A stretch of DNA of 64,000 nucleotides from Natronomonas moolapensis 8.8.11 (GTDB lineage: Archaea; Halobacteriota; Halobacteria; Halobacteriales; Haloarculaceae): positions 62,001 to 126,000 of the forward strand of contig NC_020388.1 of NCBI RefSeq assembly GCF_000591055.1, read 5' to 3'. How positions within the stretch are numbered: the stretch's first letter is position 1; every line of letters starts with the position of its first letter. Made by a program: the position numbers and the translations under genes. A model generated the notes under the pieces. The model saw nothing but the letters and a program-made list of their open reading frames with translations, searched no databases and was not told the DNA's origin. Shown here in pieces: positions 18,240-29,544 of this stretch.

Positions 18240-18414
18240 CAGTTACTGGCTACACACAAACACCCGCCGAGTTAAACAGTTGTCATCCCACGGTCAGATG
18301 TCCGGGACCCGTCCGGACGGTTCTCGACAGTTCGGATTCGCGTCGCGCTCTCGGACCCGTCTCAGGTATCCGGACATCGCCCGGTGCCCCTCCGGACCGG
18401 CTACCCGCCTCGGT

Positions 18415-19026
18415 TCACTCGAAGAGCCCCTCGACGTCGGCCGCCCGCGACCGTCGTCGCCCGACGTGCTCGCGCAATCGCTGTCGGACGATCGGCGTCG
18501 GATCGCGCACGCAGTCCAGCGTGAGCGTCACGAACGGGCTGGACTCGTCACCCGCGTCGAGGTCGGATTCCGCGTAGCCGAGGGCCGCCCGGAGCAGGTC
18601 GTCGTCGTCCGTCTCCGCGACCGCTTCCGCCGCCGCCACGACGCCCCCCGGGGTGAGGTCGTAGACGCCGACCGCCTCGCCGCCGAGGCGGACCTCCGGC
18701 GGTGACTCGCGGGTAGCGAGGTCCGGATCCGTGACGAGCCGCCCGAGCCACCCGACGAGCGCGTCGACGGCGAGCCGCTCGCGGACGCCCGTCCCGGTGT
18801 CCCCACCGGCGTCGATGTACCCGACCGCGCTTTCGGCGAGGCCGGCCGCGCCGGTCTCGTTGCCGCTCCGCGATTTATGTACGGCGGCGCACGCCTGTAT
18901 CAGGCCTTGTAAATAGTCGTCGCGTTCGCCGGCCGGCGCCTCGAGCCACAGCTCCTCGAGTGGTTCGTGGGCCGCGAGGTGGCGGCCGACGTTGTAGAGG
19001 GCGATCCCGACCCGCAGCCGATCCAT
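18415..19026 (-). CDS. DUF309 domain protein
   Basis: 203 residues. Residues 1-65 carry the DUF309 signature: GIALYNVGRHLAAHEPLEELWL followed by DDYLQGLIQACAAVHKSRSGN. This is an all-helical fold of unknown function with conserved His/Glu. The C-terminal half is haloarchaea-specific and acidic. The ATG at 19026 is chosen; a longer frame crosses the promoter (AT-rich near 19050) and palindromic repeat copy B. Confidence 0.85.
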   Translation of the reverse strand: MDRLRVGIALYNVGRHLAAHEPLEELWLEAPAGERDDYLQGLIQACAAVHKSRSGNETGAAGLAESAVGYIDAGGDTGTGVRERLAVDALVGWLGRLVTDPDLATRESPPEVRLGGEAVGVYDLTPGGVVAAAEAVAETDDDDLLRAALGYAESDLDAGDESSPFVTLTLDCVRDPTPIVRQRLREHVGRRRSRAADVEGLFE

Positions 19027-19104
19027 ACTCGTCCGTTCCGCCCGCGTATATAAATGGTCGTCGCCGCGGAGGTAGTGTTCGAACAAGGGCTCGTAGCAGC
19101 AGCC

Positions 19105-19216
19105 GATACTGGTGGACGAAATCACATGGAACCGATGCACGAGGAGCACGCCGTTCGACGGCGCGACCGGCGGCTCACTCGTGCGTCGTGTGTACGTTCC
19201 TTTGTCCGTCAGCATC
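19105..19216. repeat. 112-bp palindromic dispersed repeat, copy B
   Basis: Starts GATACTGGTGGACGAAATC and ends TTTGTCCGTCAGCATC. The first 19 bases equal copy A, and the TIRs are better preserved here. The 34 bases between CACGAG (19138-19143) and CTCGTG (19178-19183) are the reverse complement of the same segment in copy A with two mismatches, while the flanks are collinear. It lies between the GNAT gene end and the DUF309 promoter. Confidence 0.85.
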
Positions 19217-19259
19217 AGTCCACCAGAAAGCGGCTGTTCACCCGGCAGAAACGGTGTGG

Positions 19260-19661
19260 TTATATATCGCCGCCCCCGCGGCCGCCGTCCGACCTCGCCT
19301 GTCCCGACCGCCGCCCCCGACACCGCCCGTCCGAACACCGCACATCGAACCCCAGTGCAGTATAAAAAGCCCGGACCGACGGGTCGAACCCCGCCGACAG
19401 CGAGGGGCGACGGTCGACCGCGGCCTCGACCAGCGCCGTTCCGACGCCCTGCCCGCGCCGGCCGGGGCGGACGGCGACGGCGTCGACCTCACAGCCGTCG
19501 AGGACCAACGCGCCGACGATCCGGTCGCCGGCGACGGCGACGAGCGTCGACGACCGGGCGAGGCGGCCGCGCTCGACCGTCAACAGCGCTCCCTCGAGGA
19601 TCGACCGGGCGGTCACGTACTCGTCGGGCGTCGCGGGACGGACGGCGACCGCGCGGCTCAC
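19260..19661 (-). CDS. GNAT-family N-acetyltransferase
   Basis: 133 residues with the GNAT acetyl-CoA loop RPGRRGQGVGTALVEAA (R-x-x-G-x-G/A), a preceding strand VDAVAV, and SVRAFYTALGFDVR near the C-terminus. The GTG start at 19661 overlaps the TGA of the SAMP2-like gene (GTGA), so the two are translationally coupled. The substrate is unknown. Its fusion-like neighbourhood with a ubiquitin-like modifier suggests a shared pathway but does not prove it. Confidence 0.85.
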   Translation of the reverse strand: MSRAVAVRPATPDEYVTARSILEGALLTVERGRLARSSTLVAVAGDRIVGALVLDGCEVDAVAVRPGRRGQGVGTALVEAAVDRRPSLSAGFDPSVRAFYTALGFDVRCSDGRCRGRRSGQARSDGGRGGGDI

Positions 19662-19876
19662 GTTCCGCCCGGCGTCGCCCCACCTTTTATAAGCCTGAGC
19701 ACCTGCACCGAGTCGACCTCGATCCGACGGTCCTCCGGGACGGGGCTGTCGCCGACGAGCACGGAGGCCTCCTGCGTCGAGAGGCCGACGGCCTCGAGGA
19801 CGTCGCCGTAGGTCGCGTCGGCGTCGAGTTCGAGCTCGTGGGTCCCGCCGCCGAGTACTTCACACGTCACGTCCAT
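19658..19876 (-). CDS. SAMP2-like ubiquitin-like small archaeal modifier with C-terminal tail
   Basis: 72-residue beta-grasp protein that resembles Haloferax SAMP2: [50 protein letters not shown] and VLRLIKGG. In SAMP2 the chain ends at the Gly-Gly that UbaA adenylates. Here six residues (ATPGGT) follow Gly65-Gly66, so either the tail is removed, the protein works as a non-conjugating ThiS/MoaD-like fold, or the final GGT serves instead. It is coupled to a GNAT gene. A TATA-like tract about 85 bp upstream, in the end of the preceding gene, may drive it. Confidence 0.85.
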   Translation of the reverse strand: MDVTCEVLGGGTHELELDADATYGDVLEAVGLSTQEASVLVGDSPVPEDRRIEVDSVQVLRLIKGGATPGGT

Positions 19877-19920
19877 ACACCGGGAGACGGAATCGAGTGG
19901 TTTCAGCGTGCCGTTCCGGC

Positions 19921-19954
19921 CGCCCGGTCGGTACGGTCGCCCGGTCGGTACGGT
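19921..19954. repeat. 17-bp perfect direct repeat, two copies
   Basis: CGCCCGGTCGGTACGGT occurs twice back to back (19921-19937, 19938-19954). The repeats lie between the minus-strand TATA-like tract at about 19958-19970 and the start of the SAMP2-like gene (19876). They are therefore in its leader or at its transcription start, and could bind a regulator. Confidence 0.85.
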
Positions 19955-19959
19955 CGGAT

Positions 19960-21000
19960 TTATATATCAGCCAGGCCACCCCGGCGCTGGCTCGCGAGGC
20001 GCCACAGCGACCGGAGACCGAGCGCGACCACGCCCGCGCCGACGCCGAAAACGACGACGGAGACGAGCGTCCCGAGGTACGGGACGACTCCGAGAAGCGT
20101 CACCCCGACGACCCCGACGAGGAGCGCGAGCGGGCGGTTCCCGTACTCGGTGTACGAGAGTGCGATCGATCCCACGACGTACTGCCCGTAGACGCGGGCG
20201 ACCCACCCCAACACGAGCGCCGAGAGGAGTCCCCCGACGGCGAGCGGGAGGCCGACAACGGTCACGGCGAGGACGCCGACCGCGAGGAGCGCGCCGACCG
20301 CCGCCGCCAGCCCCACGCCGACGGTGTAGACCGGCTCCGCCCGCGCCGTCTCGGTCGCCGAGTCGGCAAACCGCGGCGCGACCCGGAGGAGGATCAAGCC
20401 CAAGAGGAGGTCCCCGACGACGAGGGCGGCGCCGACGACGGCGGCAAGGATCTCGGTCGGCGGCCCGAGCGCGAGGTCGCGGCCGTCCTGGATCACCCCC
20501 TCGACGGTGCCGCCCCGGTCGTCGAGGTCGCCGACGTGATTGAGGCTCCCCCCGACGGTCGCCGTCTCGGCGAGGGTGACCGACCCGGCGACCGCCGAGG
20601 CATCGCCGCCGACCCGCCCGGCGAGGGTGACGTCTCCGGCGACCGCGCCGAAGGAGCGCTCGACGTCGGCCGTCTCCCCGACACGGACCGACCCGCCGTA
20701 GACGAGGACGTTGCCGCCGACCGACCCATCGATCGCGACCGACCCGCCGTAGGCGCGGACGATCCCCGTCACTTCGCCCCCCTCGGCGATACGGACCGAC
20801 CCGCCGTAGACCCGGAGGTCGCCGTCGACCGTTCCTTCGACCACGACGGTCGCGCCGGTCGCGGAGGTGTCTCCGACCGTCTCTTCGGGGCCGACCTGGA
20901 CCGACCCGCCGACGAGCGTTTCCGCGGCGACCGCACCCGGGAGGAGGGCGAGCGAGACGACGAGGCCGACGAGCGCGAGGCGGGCAACGGAGCGTCGCAT
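19960..21000 (-). CDS. Bactofilin-like (polymer-forming) membrane protein
   Basis: 346 residues. A signal peptide ([20 protein letters not shown]) leads to about 150 residues of short repeated beta-helix turns of the form G-x-V-x-G-x-(V/L)-x-x-YGGSV, as in the bactofilin or DUF583 right-handed beta-helix. At least five transmembrane helices (residues 190-330) follow. Polymer-forming sheath domains joined to a membrane anchor suggest a cell-surface scaffold. It is upstream of the SAMP2-like gene on the same strand with 83 bp between, so they may be partly co-transcribed. Confidence 0.8.
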   Translation of the reverse strand: MRRSVARLALVGLVVSLALLPGAVAAETLVGGSVQVGPEETVGDTSATGATVVVEGTVDGDLRVYGGSVRIAEGGEVTGIVRAYGGSVAIDGSVGGNVLVYGGSVRVGETADVERSFGAVAGDVTLAGRVGGDASAVAGSVTLAETATVGGSLNHVGDLDDRGGTVEGVIQDGRDLALGPPTEILAAVVGAALVVGDLLLGLILLRVAPRFADSATETARAEPVYTVGVGLAAAVGALLAVGVLAVTVVGLPLAVGGLLSALVLGWVARVYGQYVVGSIALSYTEYGNRPLALLVGVVGVTLLGVVPYLGTLVSVVVFGVGAGVVALGLRSLWRLASQRRGGLADI

Positions 21001-21126
21001 AGCGGTGATCTAACCGCCGCCGTGTATATGTTTTCCGCGTCTCGTCGAGCGGAGCCAGCGGCTCTCGGAGGCACACACAGCCCGCCGTCTCGGGGCCTTT
21101 ATGCCCGCCCCGACCGACGTCCGGAT

Positions 21127-22101
21127 ATGAGCGAGGCCGCTGCCGAGGACCGCGGGCGGGAGATCTGGATCGAGAAGTACCGCCCGCAGGCGCTCGACGA
21201 GATCGTCGGCCACGAGGGCATCACCGAACGGCTGAAGCAGTACATAAATCAGCAAGATTTGCCGCACCTTCTGTTCGCGGGGCCGGCCGGAACAGGGAAG
21301 ACCACCTCATCTATCGCCGTCGCCAAGGAGATCTACGGCGACGACTGGCGGGAGAACTTCCTCGAGTTGAACGCCTCCGACCAGCGCGGGATCGACGTGG
21401 TCCGCGACCGGATCAAAAGCTTCGCCCGCGCCTCCTTCGGCGGCTACGACCACCGGGTGATCTTCCTCGATGAAGCCGACGCCCTCACTTCTGAGGCCCA
21501 GTCAGCGCTCCGCCGGACGATGGAGCAGTTCTCCGACAACACCCGGTTTATTCTCTCGTGTAACTACTCCTCGCAGATCATCGACCCGATCCAATCGCGG
21601 TGTGCGGTGTTTCGGTTCTCGCCGCTGGGCGAGGCGGCGATCGAAGAACAGATCGAGGCCATCGCGGAGGCCGAGGGCATCGAGATCACCGACGACGGCA
21701 TGGACGCGTTGGTGTACGCCGCCGCGGGCGACATGCGAAAGGCGATCAACGGGCTGCAGGCCGCCGCCGTCGTGGGCGGCGTCGTCGACGAGGAAGCCGT
21801 CTACACGATCACCTCGACGGCCCGCCCCGAGGAGATCGAGACGATGGTGTCTGCGGCGCTCGACGGCGACTTCACGGCCGCCCGCGCCCAACTCGACACG
21901 CTGTTGACCGACGTCGGGATCGCCGGCGGGGACATCATCGACCAGATGCACCGCTCGGTCTGGGAGTTCGACCTCGGCGAGCGCGAGGCCGTCCGGCTGA
22001 TGGAGCGCGTCGGCGAGGCCGACTACCGGATCACGGCGGGGGCGAACGAGCAGATCCAACTGGAGGCGCTGCTCGCGTCGCTCTCGCTCGATTCTGAGTA
22101 G
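21127..22101 (+). CDS. rfcS: Replication factor C small subunit
   Basis: 324-residue AAA+ clamp-loader subunit: Walker [10 protein letters not shown], Walker [10 protein letters not shown], sensor 1 LSCNYSSQI, arginine-finger SRC motif [10 protein letters not shown], and [15 protein letters not shown] at the N-terminus. It loads PCNA with RfcL. No intein interrupts it, unlike several archaeal RfcS genes. The ATG at 21127 gives the standard MSEAAA start; an in-frame extension to 19897 is only antisense to the bactofilin-like gene. TTTATG lies 20 bp upstream. Confidence 0.97.
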   Translation: MSEAAAEDRGREIWIEKYRPQALDEIVGHEGITERLKQYINQQDLPHLLFAGPAGTGKTTSSIAVAKEIYGDDWRENFLELNASDQRGIDVVRDRIKSFARASFGGYDHRVIFLDEADALTSEAQSALRRTMEQFSDNTRFILSCNYSSQIIDPIQSRCAVFRFSPLGEAAIEEQIEAIAEAEGIEITDDGMDALVYAAAGDMRKAINGLQAAAVVGGVVDEEAVYTITSTARPEEIETMVSAALDGDFTAARAQLDTLLTDVGIAGGDIIDQMHRSVWEFDLGEREAVRLMERVGEADYRITAGANEQIQLEALLASLSLDSE

Positions 22102-22187
22102 CCGGCAGTTCCCTCGCCGCCACTACTGTCGCCGCCCACGGCTCCGACAACCGAGCCCTTTAGCACCGGGGCAGCCTTCGATCGGGC

Positions 22188-23927
22188 GTGGACCCCTCCC
22201 GAATCGTCTCCGAGTTTCCCGCGCCGTCGTTCCGAGGCACACAGGAGCGGGCGCTCCGCGACATCCGCGAGGCCTTCGAGGCCGGCAACGACGTCGTCCT
22301 CGTGCGGGCGCCGACCGGGAGCGGCAAATCGCTTCTGGCCCGGGCTATCGCGGGCTGTGCCCGCCGCGACGGCGAGGGCGCGCCGAGCCTCCCGACGGGG
22401 GCGTACTACACGACGCCGCAGGTCTCCCAACTGGACGACGTCGCGGGCGACGAGTTGCTCTCGGACCTCTCGATAATCCGGGGGAAGTCGAACTACTCGT
22501 GTATCCTGCCGGGCGACACGTCGACGCCGGTCGATCGCGCGCCCTGCGCCCGCGAGCGCGGCTTCGACTGTCCGGTCCGACACCGGTGTCCGTACTTCGC
22601 CGACCGGGCGAGCGCCTCGAACGGGCCGGTCGCGGCGATGACGCTGGCGTACTTCATGCAGACCGCGGGCAGCGAGGTGTTCGGCGAGCGCGACGTCGTC
22701 GTGATCGACGAGGCCCACGGCCTCCCCGAGTGGGCCGAGATGTACGCGACGATCGAACTCTCGCCGACCACGGTCCCGGTCTGGGGGAGCTGTCGGCCCC
22801 CCGACATCGAGGACGTCTCCGACGTCGAGCCCTACGCCGAGCGCTTGCTCGACGCCTGTAGCCGCCGCCAGGAGGAACTCCGGGGGTTCGTCGAGCTGAC
22901 CGAAGCACAGACCGAAGCGCGCGACCGGCTGGCGACGCTGGTCCGCGACCTCGGGTGGTTCCTCGAGGACCTTCGGGACGCCGACAGCCCGACGGTGTGG
23001 GTCGCTGACCAGTCGGACCGTGCGAGCGAGGACCCCCGCGGCGGCGCGATCTCGATCAAGCCGCTCGATCCGGCCCGGTATCTCCACCACACGGTCTGGG
23101 ACCGCGGCCGCAGGTTCGCGCTGCTGTCGGCGACGATGCTCGACAAGGACGCGTTCTGCCGGGGGGCCGGTCTCGACCCCTCGACCGTCGCGCTGGTCGA
23201 CGTCCCCCACACGTTCCCGGTCGAAAACCGGCCACTCTACGACGTGACCCAGGGAAAGATGACCTACGAGCACCGCGGGGAGACGCTCCCGAAGGTGGCC
23301 CGAGCGATCGCCCGGCTGATGGCGAAACACGACGACGAGAAGGGACTGATCCACGCCCACTCCTACGACATTGTCGACCGGCTCGTCGACCGTCTCGAGG
23401 CGCTCGGCGTCGGCGACCGGATCCGCCGCCACGACTCGGAGACCCGCGACGCCGCCCTCTCGGGGTGGAAACGAAGCTCCGAGCCGGACGTGTTCGTCTC
23501 CGTGAAGATGGAGGAGGCGCTCGATCTCCGGGGGGATCTCTGCCGATGGCAAGTGCTGTGTAAGGCCCCCTACCCGAACACCAACGACTCCCGGGTCGCC
23601 CGGCGGCTCGAGGACGGCCAGTGGGCGTGGTACTACCGGGCCGCTCTGCGGACGGTGATTCAGGCCTGCGGTCGGGTCGTCCGCGCGCCCGACGACCACG
23701 GCGCGACGTATCTCGCCGACGAGTCGCTGCTCGACCTCTTCGAGCGCGCCCGATCCGACATGCCGCCGTGGTTCCAAGCACAGGTCGATCGGCTCTCCCG
23801 CCCCGAGTTGCCGCCGTTCGACCCCGATTTGGCCGTCGGAAACGCCGACCGCTCTCGTGGGTCGCGCCGATCGGACGCGGAGCACATCGACGATCATCCC
23901 CTCTCGGACGTGTGGGGCGACGGGTAG
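22188..23927 (+). CDS. XPD/DinG-like superfamily 2 DNA helicase
   Basis: 579 residues from a GTG start. Walker A APTGSGKSLLAR, DEAH-type Walker B VVIDEAHGLPEW, motif VI QACGRVVRAPDDHG. Four Cys likely to bind an iron-sulfur cluster lie between motifs I and II (YSCILPG, APCARERGFDCPVRHRCPYF), as in the Rad3/XPD family. It is probably a 5'-3' DNA helicase in repair. It lies directly downstream of rfcS on the same strand with an 86-bp gap. Confidence 0.9.
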   Translation: MDPSRIVSEFPAPSFRGTQERALRDIREAFEAGNDVVLVRAPTGSGKSLLARAIAGCARRDGEGAPSLPTGAYYTTPQVSQLDDVAGDELLSDLSIIRGKSNYSCILPGDTSTPVDRAPCARERGFDCPVRHRCPYFADRASASNGPVAAMTLAYFMQTAGSEVFGERDVVVIDEAHGLPEWAEMYATIELSPTTVPVWGSCRPPDIEDVSDVEPYAERLLDACSRRQEELRGFVELTEAQTEARDRLATLVRDLGWFLEDLRDADSPTVWVADQSDRASEDPRGGAISIKPLDPARYLHHTVWDRGRRFALLSATMLDKDAFCRGAGLDPSTVALVDVPHTFPVENRPLYDVTQGKMTYEHRGETLPKVARAIARLMAKHDDEKGLIHAHSYDIVDRLVDRLEALGVGDRIRRHDSETRDAALSGWKRSSEPDVFVSVKMEEALDLRGDLCRWQVLCKAPYPNTNDSRVARRLEDGQWAWYYRAALRTVIQACGRVVRAPDDHGATYLADESLLDLFERARSDMPPWFQAQVDRLSRPELPPFDPDLAVGNADRSRGSRRSDAEHIDDHPLSDVWGDG

Positions 23928-23970
23928 CGACCCCTGCACACACAAGTAGACGGGACCCGAACCGCCCCCC

Positions 23971-25161
23971 GTGAGCCGAGCCGAGCGCGCCCGCCTGTCG
24001 GCGGTGGTCTTTGTCGTCCTCTTTACGCAGCTGCTGGTCTATCCCGGCGTCGACCGGCTCGTCGACGCGCTCGGCGGTGCGCCGACGATCGACGCCGGGA
24101 CCGCGTTCTTGGCCGTCCAACTCGGGGCGTTCGTGCTATTTTCGGCCGTCTGGGGGGCGCTCTCGGACCGTGTCGGCTGCCGGGTCCCGTTCGTCGTCGC
24201 CGGGGCCGTCGGCGGCACCGCGGCGTATCTCGCCCTCGCGGCGCTCGTCGTCACCGACCTCGGCGACTTCCGCGTTGCGCTCGCCCTCCGGTTTCTCGAG
24301 GGCGCGTTCACGATCGGCGCGTTCTCGCTGTCGATCACGATGCTCATGGACCTCGACGGCGGCCACGGCAAAAACATGGGCGCGGCCGGCATCGCGATCG
24401 GCGGCGGGGCCGCCATCGGCGCGCCGGTCGGCGGACAGCTGTACGCGTTCGGCCCGCTGGCACCGATCCTCTTCGCGGCCGCTTTGCTTTCGGCCGTCGC
24501 CGTCGCCGTCTCGACGCTCCCCGATCGGGCCGCGGGACAACGCCAGGACGTAGCGGCGGCGTTCGACGGCCTCCGGGGGCGCACTGGACTCCTCGTCCCG
24601 TTCGCGTTCGGCTTCGCGGACCGGTTCGCAGCCGGCTTTTTCGGGCTCGTCGGAACGTTCTACTTCCGGGACGCGTTCGGGCTCGATCCCGCCGCCATCG
24701 GGCTGTTGCTCGCGTGCTTTTTTGTTCCGTTCGCGCTGTTGCAGTACCTCTTCGGCGCGCTGTCGGACCGGATCGGACGGGTGTTGCCGATCGCCGCCGG
24801 GTCGGTCGGGTTCGGCGCGGCGATCCTCGGTGTCGGCCTGGCTCCGACGGTCCCCGTCGCCGCGCTTGCGATGGTCGCGGTCGGCGTCCTCGGAGCGCTC
24901 GTCGCGCCCGCGACGATGGCGCTCGTGACCGATCTTGTCGACGCGGACCAACGCGGTGCCGCCATGGGCGGGTTCAACATCTTCGGGAGCCTCGGGTTCC
25001 TCGGCGGGATCCTCGTCGGCGGATGGCTCGCGACCCGATACGGCTACCTCGCCGCCTTCGCCGTCGCCGGCGGCCTCGAGATCGCCATCGCGACGCTCAC
25101 GCTTCCGGTGCTCTTCCGGATCGTTCCCCGACCGTCCGGCGCGGAAACGGCCAGGGAGTGA
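23971..25161 (+). CDS. MFS transporter
   Basis: 396-residue, 12-helix major facilitator protein from a GTG start. The loop 2-3 motif is ALSDRVGCRVPFVV, and its repeat in the second half is ALSDRIGRVLPIAA. Substrate is not predictable; the spread of helices fits drug or metabolite exporters. It lies 43 bp downstream of the helicase gene on the same strand and may share its transcript. Confidence 0.88.
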   Translation: MSRAERARLSAVVFVVLFTQLLVYPGVDRLVDALGGAPTIDAGTAFLAVQLGAFVLFSAVWGALSDRVGCRVPFVVAGAVGGTAAYLALAALVVTDLGDFRVALALRFLEGAFTIGAFSLSITMLMDLDGGHGKNMGAAGIAIGGGAAIGAPVGGQLYAFGPLAPILFAAALLSAVAVAVSTLPDRAAGQRQDVAAAFDGLRGRTGLLVPFAFGFADRFAAGFFGLVGTFYFRDAFGLDPAAIGLLLACFFVPFALLQYLFGALSDRIGRVLPIAAGSVGFGAAILGVGLAPTVPVAALAMVAVGVLGALVAPATMALVTDLVDADQRGAAMGGFNIFGSLGFLGGILVGGWLATRYGYLAAFAVAGGLEIAIATLTLPVLFRIVPRPSGAETARE

Positions 25162-25303
25162 CTGTCGGACGCGATCCGGCGTCGCACACTGGCCGTGTCG
25201 ATCGGACTCGGTGTCGGGCGTCGGTTCCCGTCGCCGGTGCGCGCCGAACGGACAGCGGGGGATCAAAAATACCATGCCTGCTCCCGCCGATAATCCGCCT
25301 ATC

Positions 25304-25310
25304 AGGTGAT
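25304..25310 (+). promoter_or_regulatory. Shine-Dalgarno site deciding the start of the aminotransferase
   Basis: AGGTGAT complements the 3' end of archaeal 16S rRNA and lies 4 bases before the GTG at 25315. It overlaps the alternative GTG at 25306, so the downstream GTG is the better start. Strong SD sites are uncommon in this window, where leaderless starts prevail. Confidence 0.7.
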
Positions 25311-25314
25311 TTCC

Positions 25315-26424
25315 GTGAGCAAAAAACGCGAGTACAAAGACGAGTATCCCGATAAGACGCTGTATCTCCCCGGTCCGACTGAGGTCCCCGACAACGTCAT
25401 CGACGCGATGGCCGAGCCGGTGTTCGGCCACCGCATGGACCGGATGACGGACCTCTATACGACCATCGTCGAGGACACCAAGGAGTTCCTCGGGACCCAA
25501 AACGACGTGATCATTCTGACCGCTTCCGGCACCGAATTCTGGGAGGCGACGACGCTCAATCTCGTCGAGGATCGCATGCTCGTCCCGACCTCCGGGGCGT
25601 TCAGCGAACGGCAGGCCGACGTCGCCGAACGACTGGGCAAGGGCGTCGATCGCATCGCGTACGAGTGGGGCACGGCGGTCAAACCCGACGACGTCCGCGA
25701 GGCGCTCGAGACCAGCGACGAGGGCTACGACGTCGTCGGCATGGTAATGAACGAGACGTCGACCGGCGTCAGAAACCCCGTCGAGGAGATCGGAGACCTC
25801 CTCGGCGAGTACCCGGACACCCACTTCGTCGTCGACGCCATCTCCTGTCTCGGCGGCGATCTCGTCGACATCGAGGCACACAACATCGACTGCATCTTCA
25901 CGTCGGTACAGAAGGCCTTCGCCATGCCCCCCGGGCTCGCGGTCTGCACCGTCAGCGACGAGGCCTACGAACGCGAAGTACAGACGGAGGCGTCGTCGTG
26001 GTACGGCGGGTTCCGCCGGTGCCTCGACTACTACGACCGGAAGGGACAGACACACTCGACGCCGGCGATCCCGATCATGCTCGCCTACCGCAAGCAAATG
26101 AAACGCATGCTCGAGGAGACCCACGAGGGACGCGACGAGCGTCACCGCGAAATGGCGGCGTACACCCGCGAGTGGGCCCGCGAGCACTTCGATCTCTACC
26201 CCGAGGAGGGCTATGAGTCCCAGACCGTAACGTGCATCGAGAACACGCAGGGGATCAACGTGGCCGAAACGATCGAAACGGTGAGCGAGGAGTACGATAT
26301 GGTCTTCTCGAACGGGTACGGCGATATCGGGGAGGAGACGTTCCGGATCGGGCACATGGGCGAACACACTGTCGAGAGCATCGAGGCCCTGACCGACGCG
26401 ATCGAGGACGTCGCGGACCTGTAG
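25315..26424 (+). CDS. Class V aminotransferase (alanine/serine--glyoxylate type)
   Basis: 369-residue PLP enzyme. The N-terminus LYLPGPTEVPDNVIDAM and the Schiff-base lysine in IDCIFTSVQKAFAMPPGLA mark the SGAT/AGAT or phosphoserine-like class V family. VVDAISCLGGD supplies the PLP-ring Asp. It may interconvert glyoxylate and an amino acid. GTG 25315 is chosen because of the SD site AGGTGAT; GTG 25306 would add three residues. Confidence 0.87.
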   Translation: MSKKREYKDEYPDKTLYLPGPTEVPDNVIDAMAEPVFGHRMDRMTDLYTTIVEDTKEFLGTQNDVIILTASGTEFWEATTLNLVEDRMLVPTSGAFSERQADVAERLGKGVDRIAYEWGTAVKPDDVREALETSDEGYDVVGMVMNETSTGVRNPVEEIGDLLGEYPDTHFVVDAISCLGGDLVDIEAHNIDCIFTSVQKAFAMPPGLAVCTVSDEAYEREVQTEASSWYGGFRRCLDYYDRKGQTHSTPAIPIMLAYRKQMKRMLEETHEGRDERHREMAAYTREWAREHFDLYPEEGYESQTVTCIENTQGINVAETIETVSEEYDMVFSNGYGDIGEETFRIGHMGEHTVESIEALTDAIEDVADL

Positions 26425-28593
<2,169 letters not shown>

Positions 28594-28808
28594 CGAACAG
28601 GCGGAACGGAGCGGTCAGTGGCCCGTGTTCCGCGGCCCCGAGGGGCGCGCTCCCGCCCAGGCGGACCACCGGCGATCGCTCAACGCATACGGGTTGTGGT
28701 CCCGTTTTCATTTATGAACCATCGGGCGAGTGCCGTGCCCGACGGCGTCGGGTCGAGTCTCGGCACCGACGGCAACTTCTATCTCCGTCCCGCCTCACGA
28801 TACGAGCG

Positions 28809-29411
28809 ATGGGTGTTTTCGATACGATCCGGCAGGCACTGGGACTCGGCGTGGAGACGGACGCGACCCGGGAGGCCGCCCCCGAGGACCTGTTCGGGAT
28901 GTCGACGGCGTACCTGTCGATGGAGTCCGACCTCGGGTTCGCCCCGACGGGCGACGCCGCGCTCTGTTTCGCGGACGTCGACAGCACTGCCTTCCGGGAC
29001 GCGCGCTCGGAGGTCGAAGCTGTCCTGGAGGCCGGCCGGGAGGAGACGGGGACTGTCGCGTCGTTCATCGAGGACAGCCACGGCTACAGCTGGGTCGTGT
29101 TATCCGATCCGGACTTCGAGGATCTGGTTACCAGTGTTCACTTTGCTGCGGATACCCTCATAGAGGAGGGGTTCGGCTCCCGGCTGTTGGCGGCGTTGTT
29201 TTCCTTCGAGCGGGACGGACTGACGGCGTATTGGGCGTACTCGTTCCGCCGAGGAGCGTACTACCCGTTCGTCCCCACCGGCGGCCACGAGCGCGACAGC
29301 TCCCTGGAGTTCAAACTCGAGAGCAACCTCGACGGGGAACTCGAGATCGAGGACGACACGTCATATTGGTATCCCATGTGGCCGGACGGCGACGCCCACC
29401 CCTGGGGGTGA
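28809..29411 (+). CDS. pspAB: PspA-associated protein PspAB
   Basis: 200-residue protein matching the haloarchaeal PspAB family: EDLFGMSTAYLSMESDLGF, ALCFADVDSTAF, DLVTSVHFAADTLIEEGFGS, YWAYSFRRGAYYPF, and a C-terminal YWYPMWPD. The family is linked by context to PspA in bacterial and archaeal envelope-stress systems; the exact role is unknown and no pspA lies in this window. An ATTTATG box is near 28709. The N-terminus MGVFDTIRQALGLG resembles that of an unrelated HhH protein at 43586. Confidence 0.75.
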   Translation: MGVFDTIRQALGLGVETDATREAAPEDLFGMSTAYLSMESDLGFAPTGDAALCFADVDSTAFRDARSEVEAVLEAGREETGTVASFIEDSHGYSWVVLSDPDFEDLVTSVHFAADTLIEEGFGSRLLAALFSFERDGLTAYWAYSFRRGAYYPFVPTGGHERDSSLEFKLESNLDGELEIEDDTSYWYPMWPDGDAHPWG

Positions 29412-29544
29412 CCGAGCGCCGATGTGGCAGCATCCTGTCTAAACCTTCGGTTGGTGCGACGGCGCCTACCGGCCCCTCCCCTCGGTTTCACTTTCACCAA
29501 GCTGTTAACGAGACTTTATGTATCGGGCGGACCCAGAGGCGAGT

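Noticed and set aside
22023-23945. 640-residue minus-strand frame
   Set aside because: Antisense of the helicase gene, with Arg/Val-rich shadow composition.
23971-24120. Missing start for MFS
   Set aside because: No ATG precedes the protein, but a GTG at 23971 gives a complete first helix, so the gene is not truncated.
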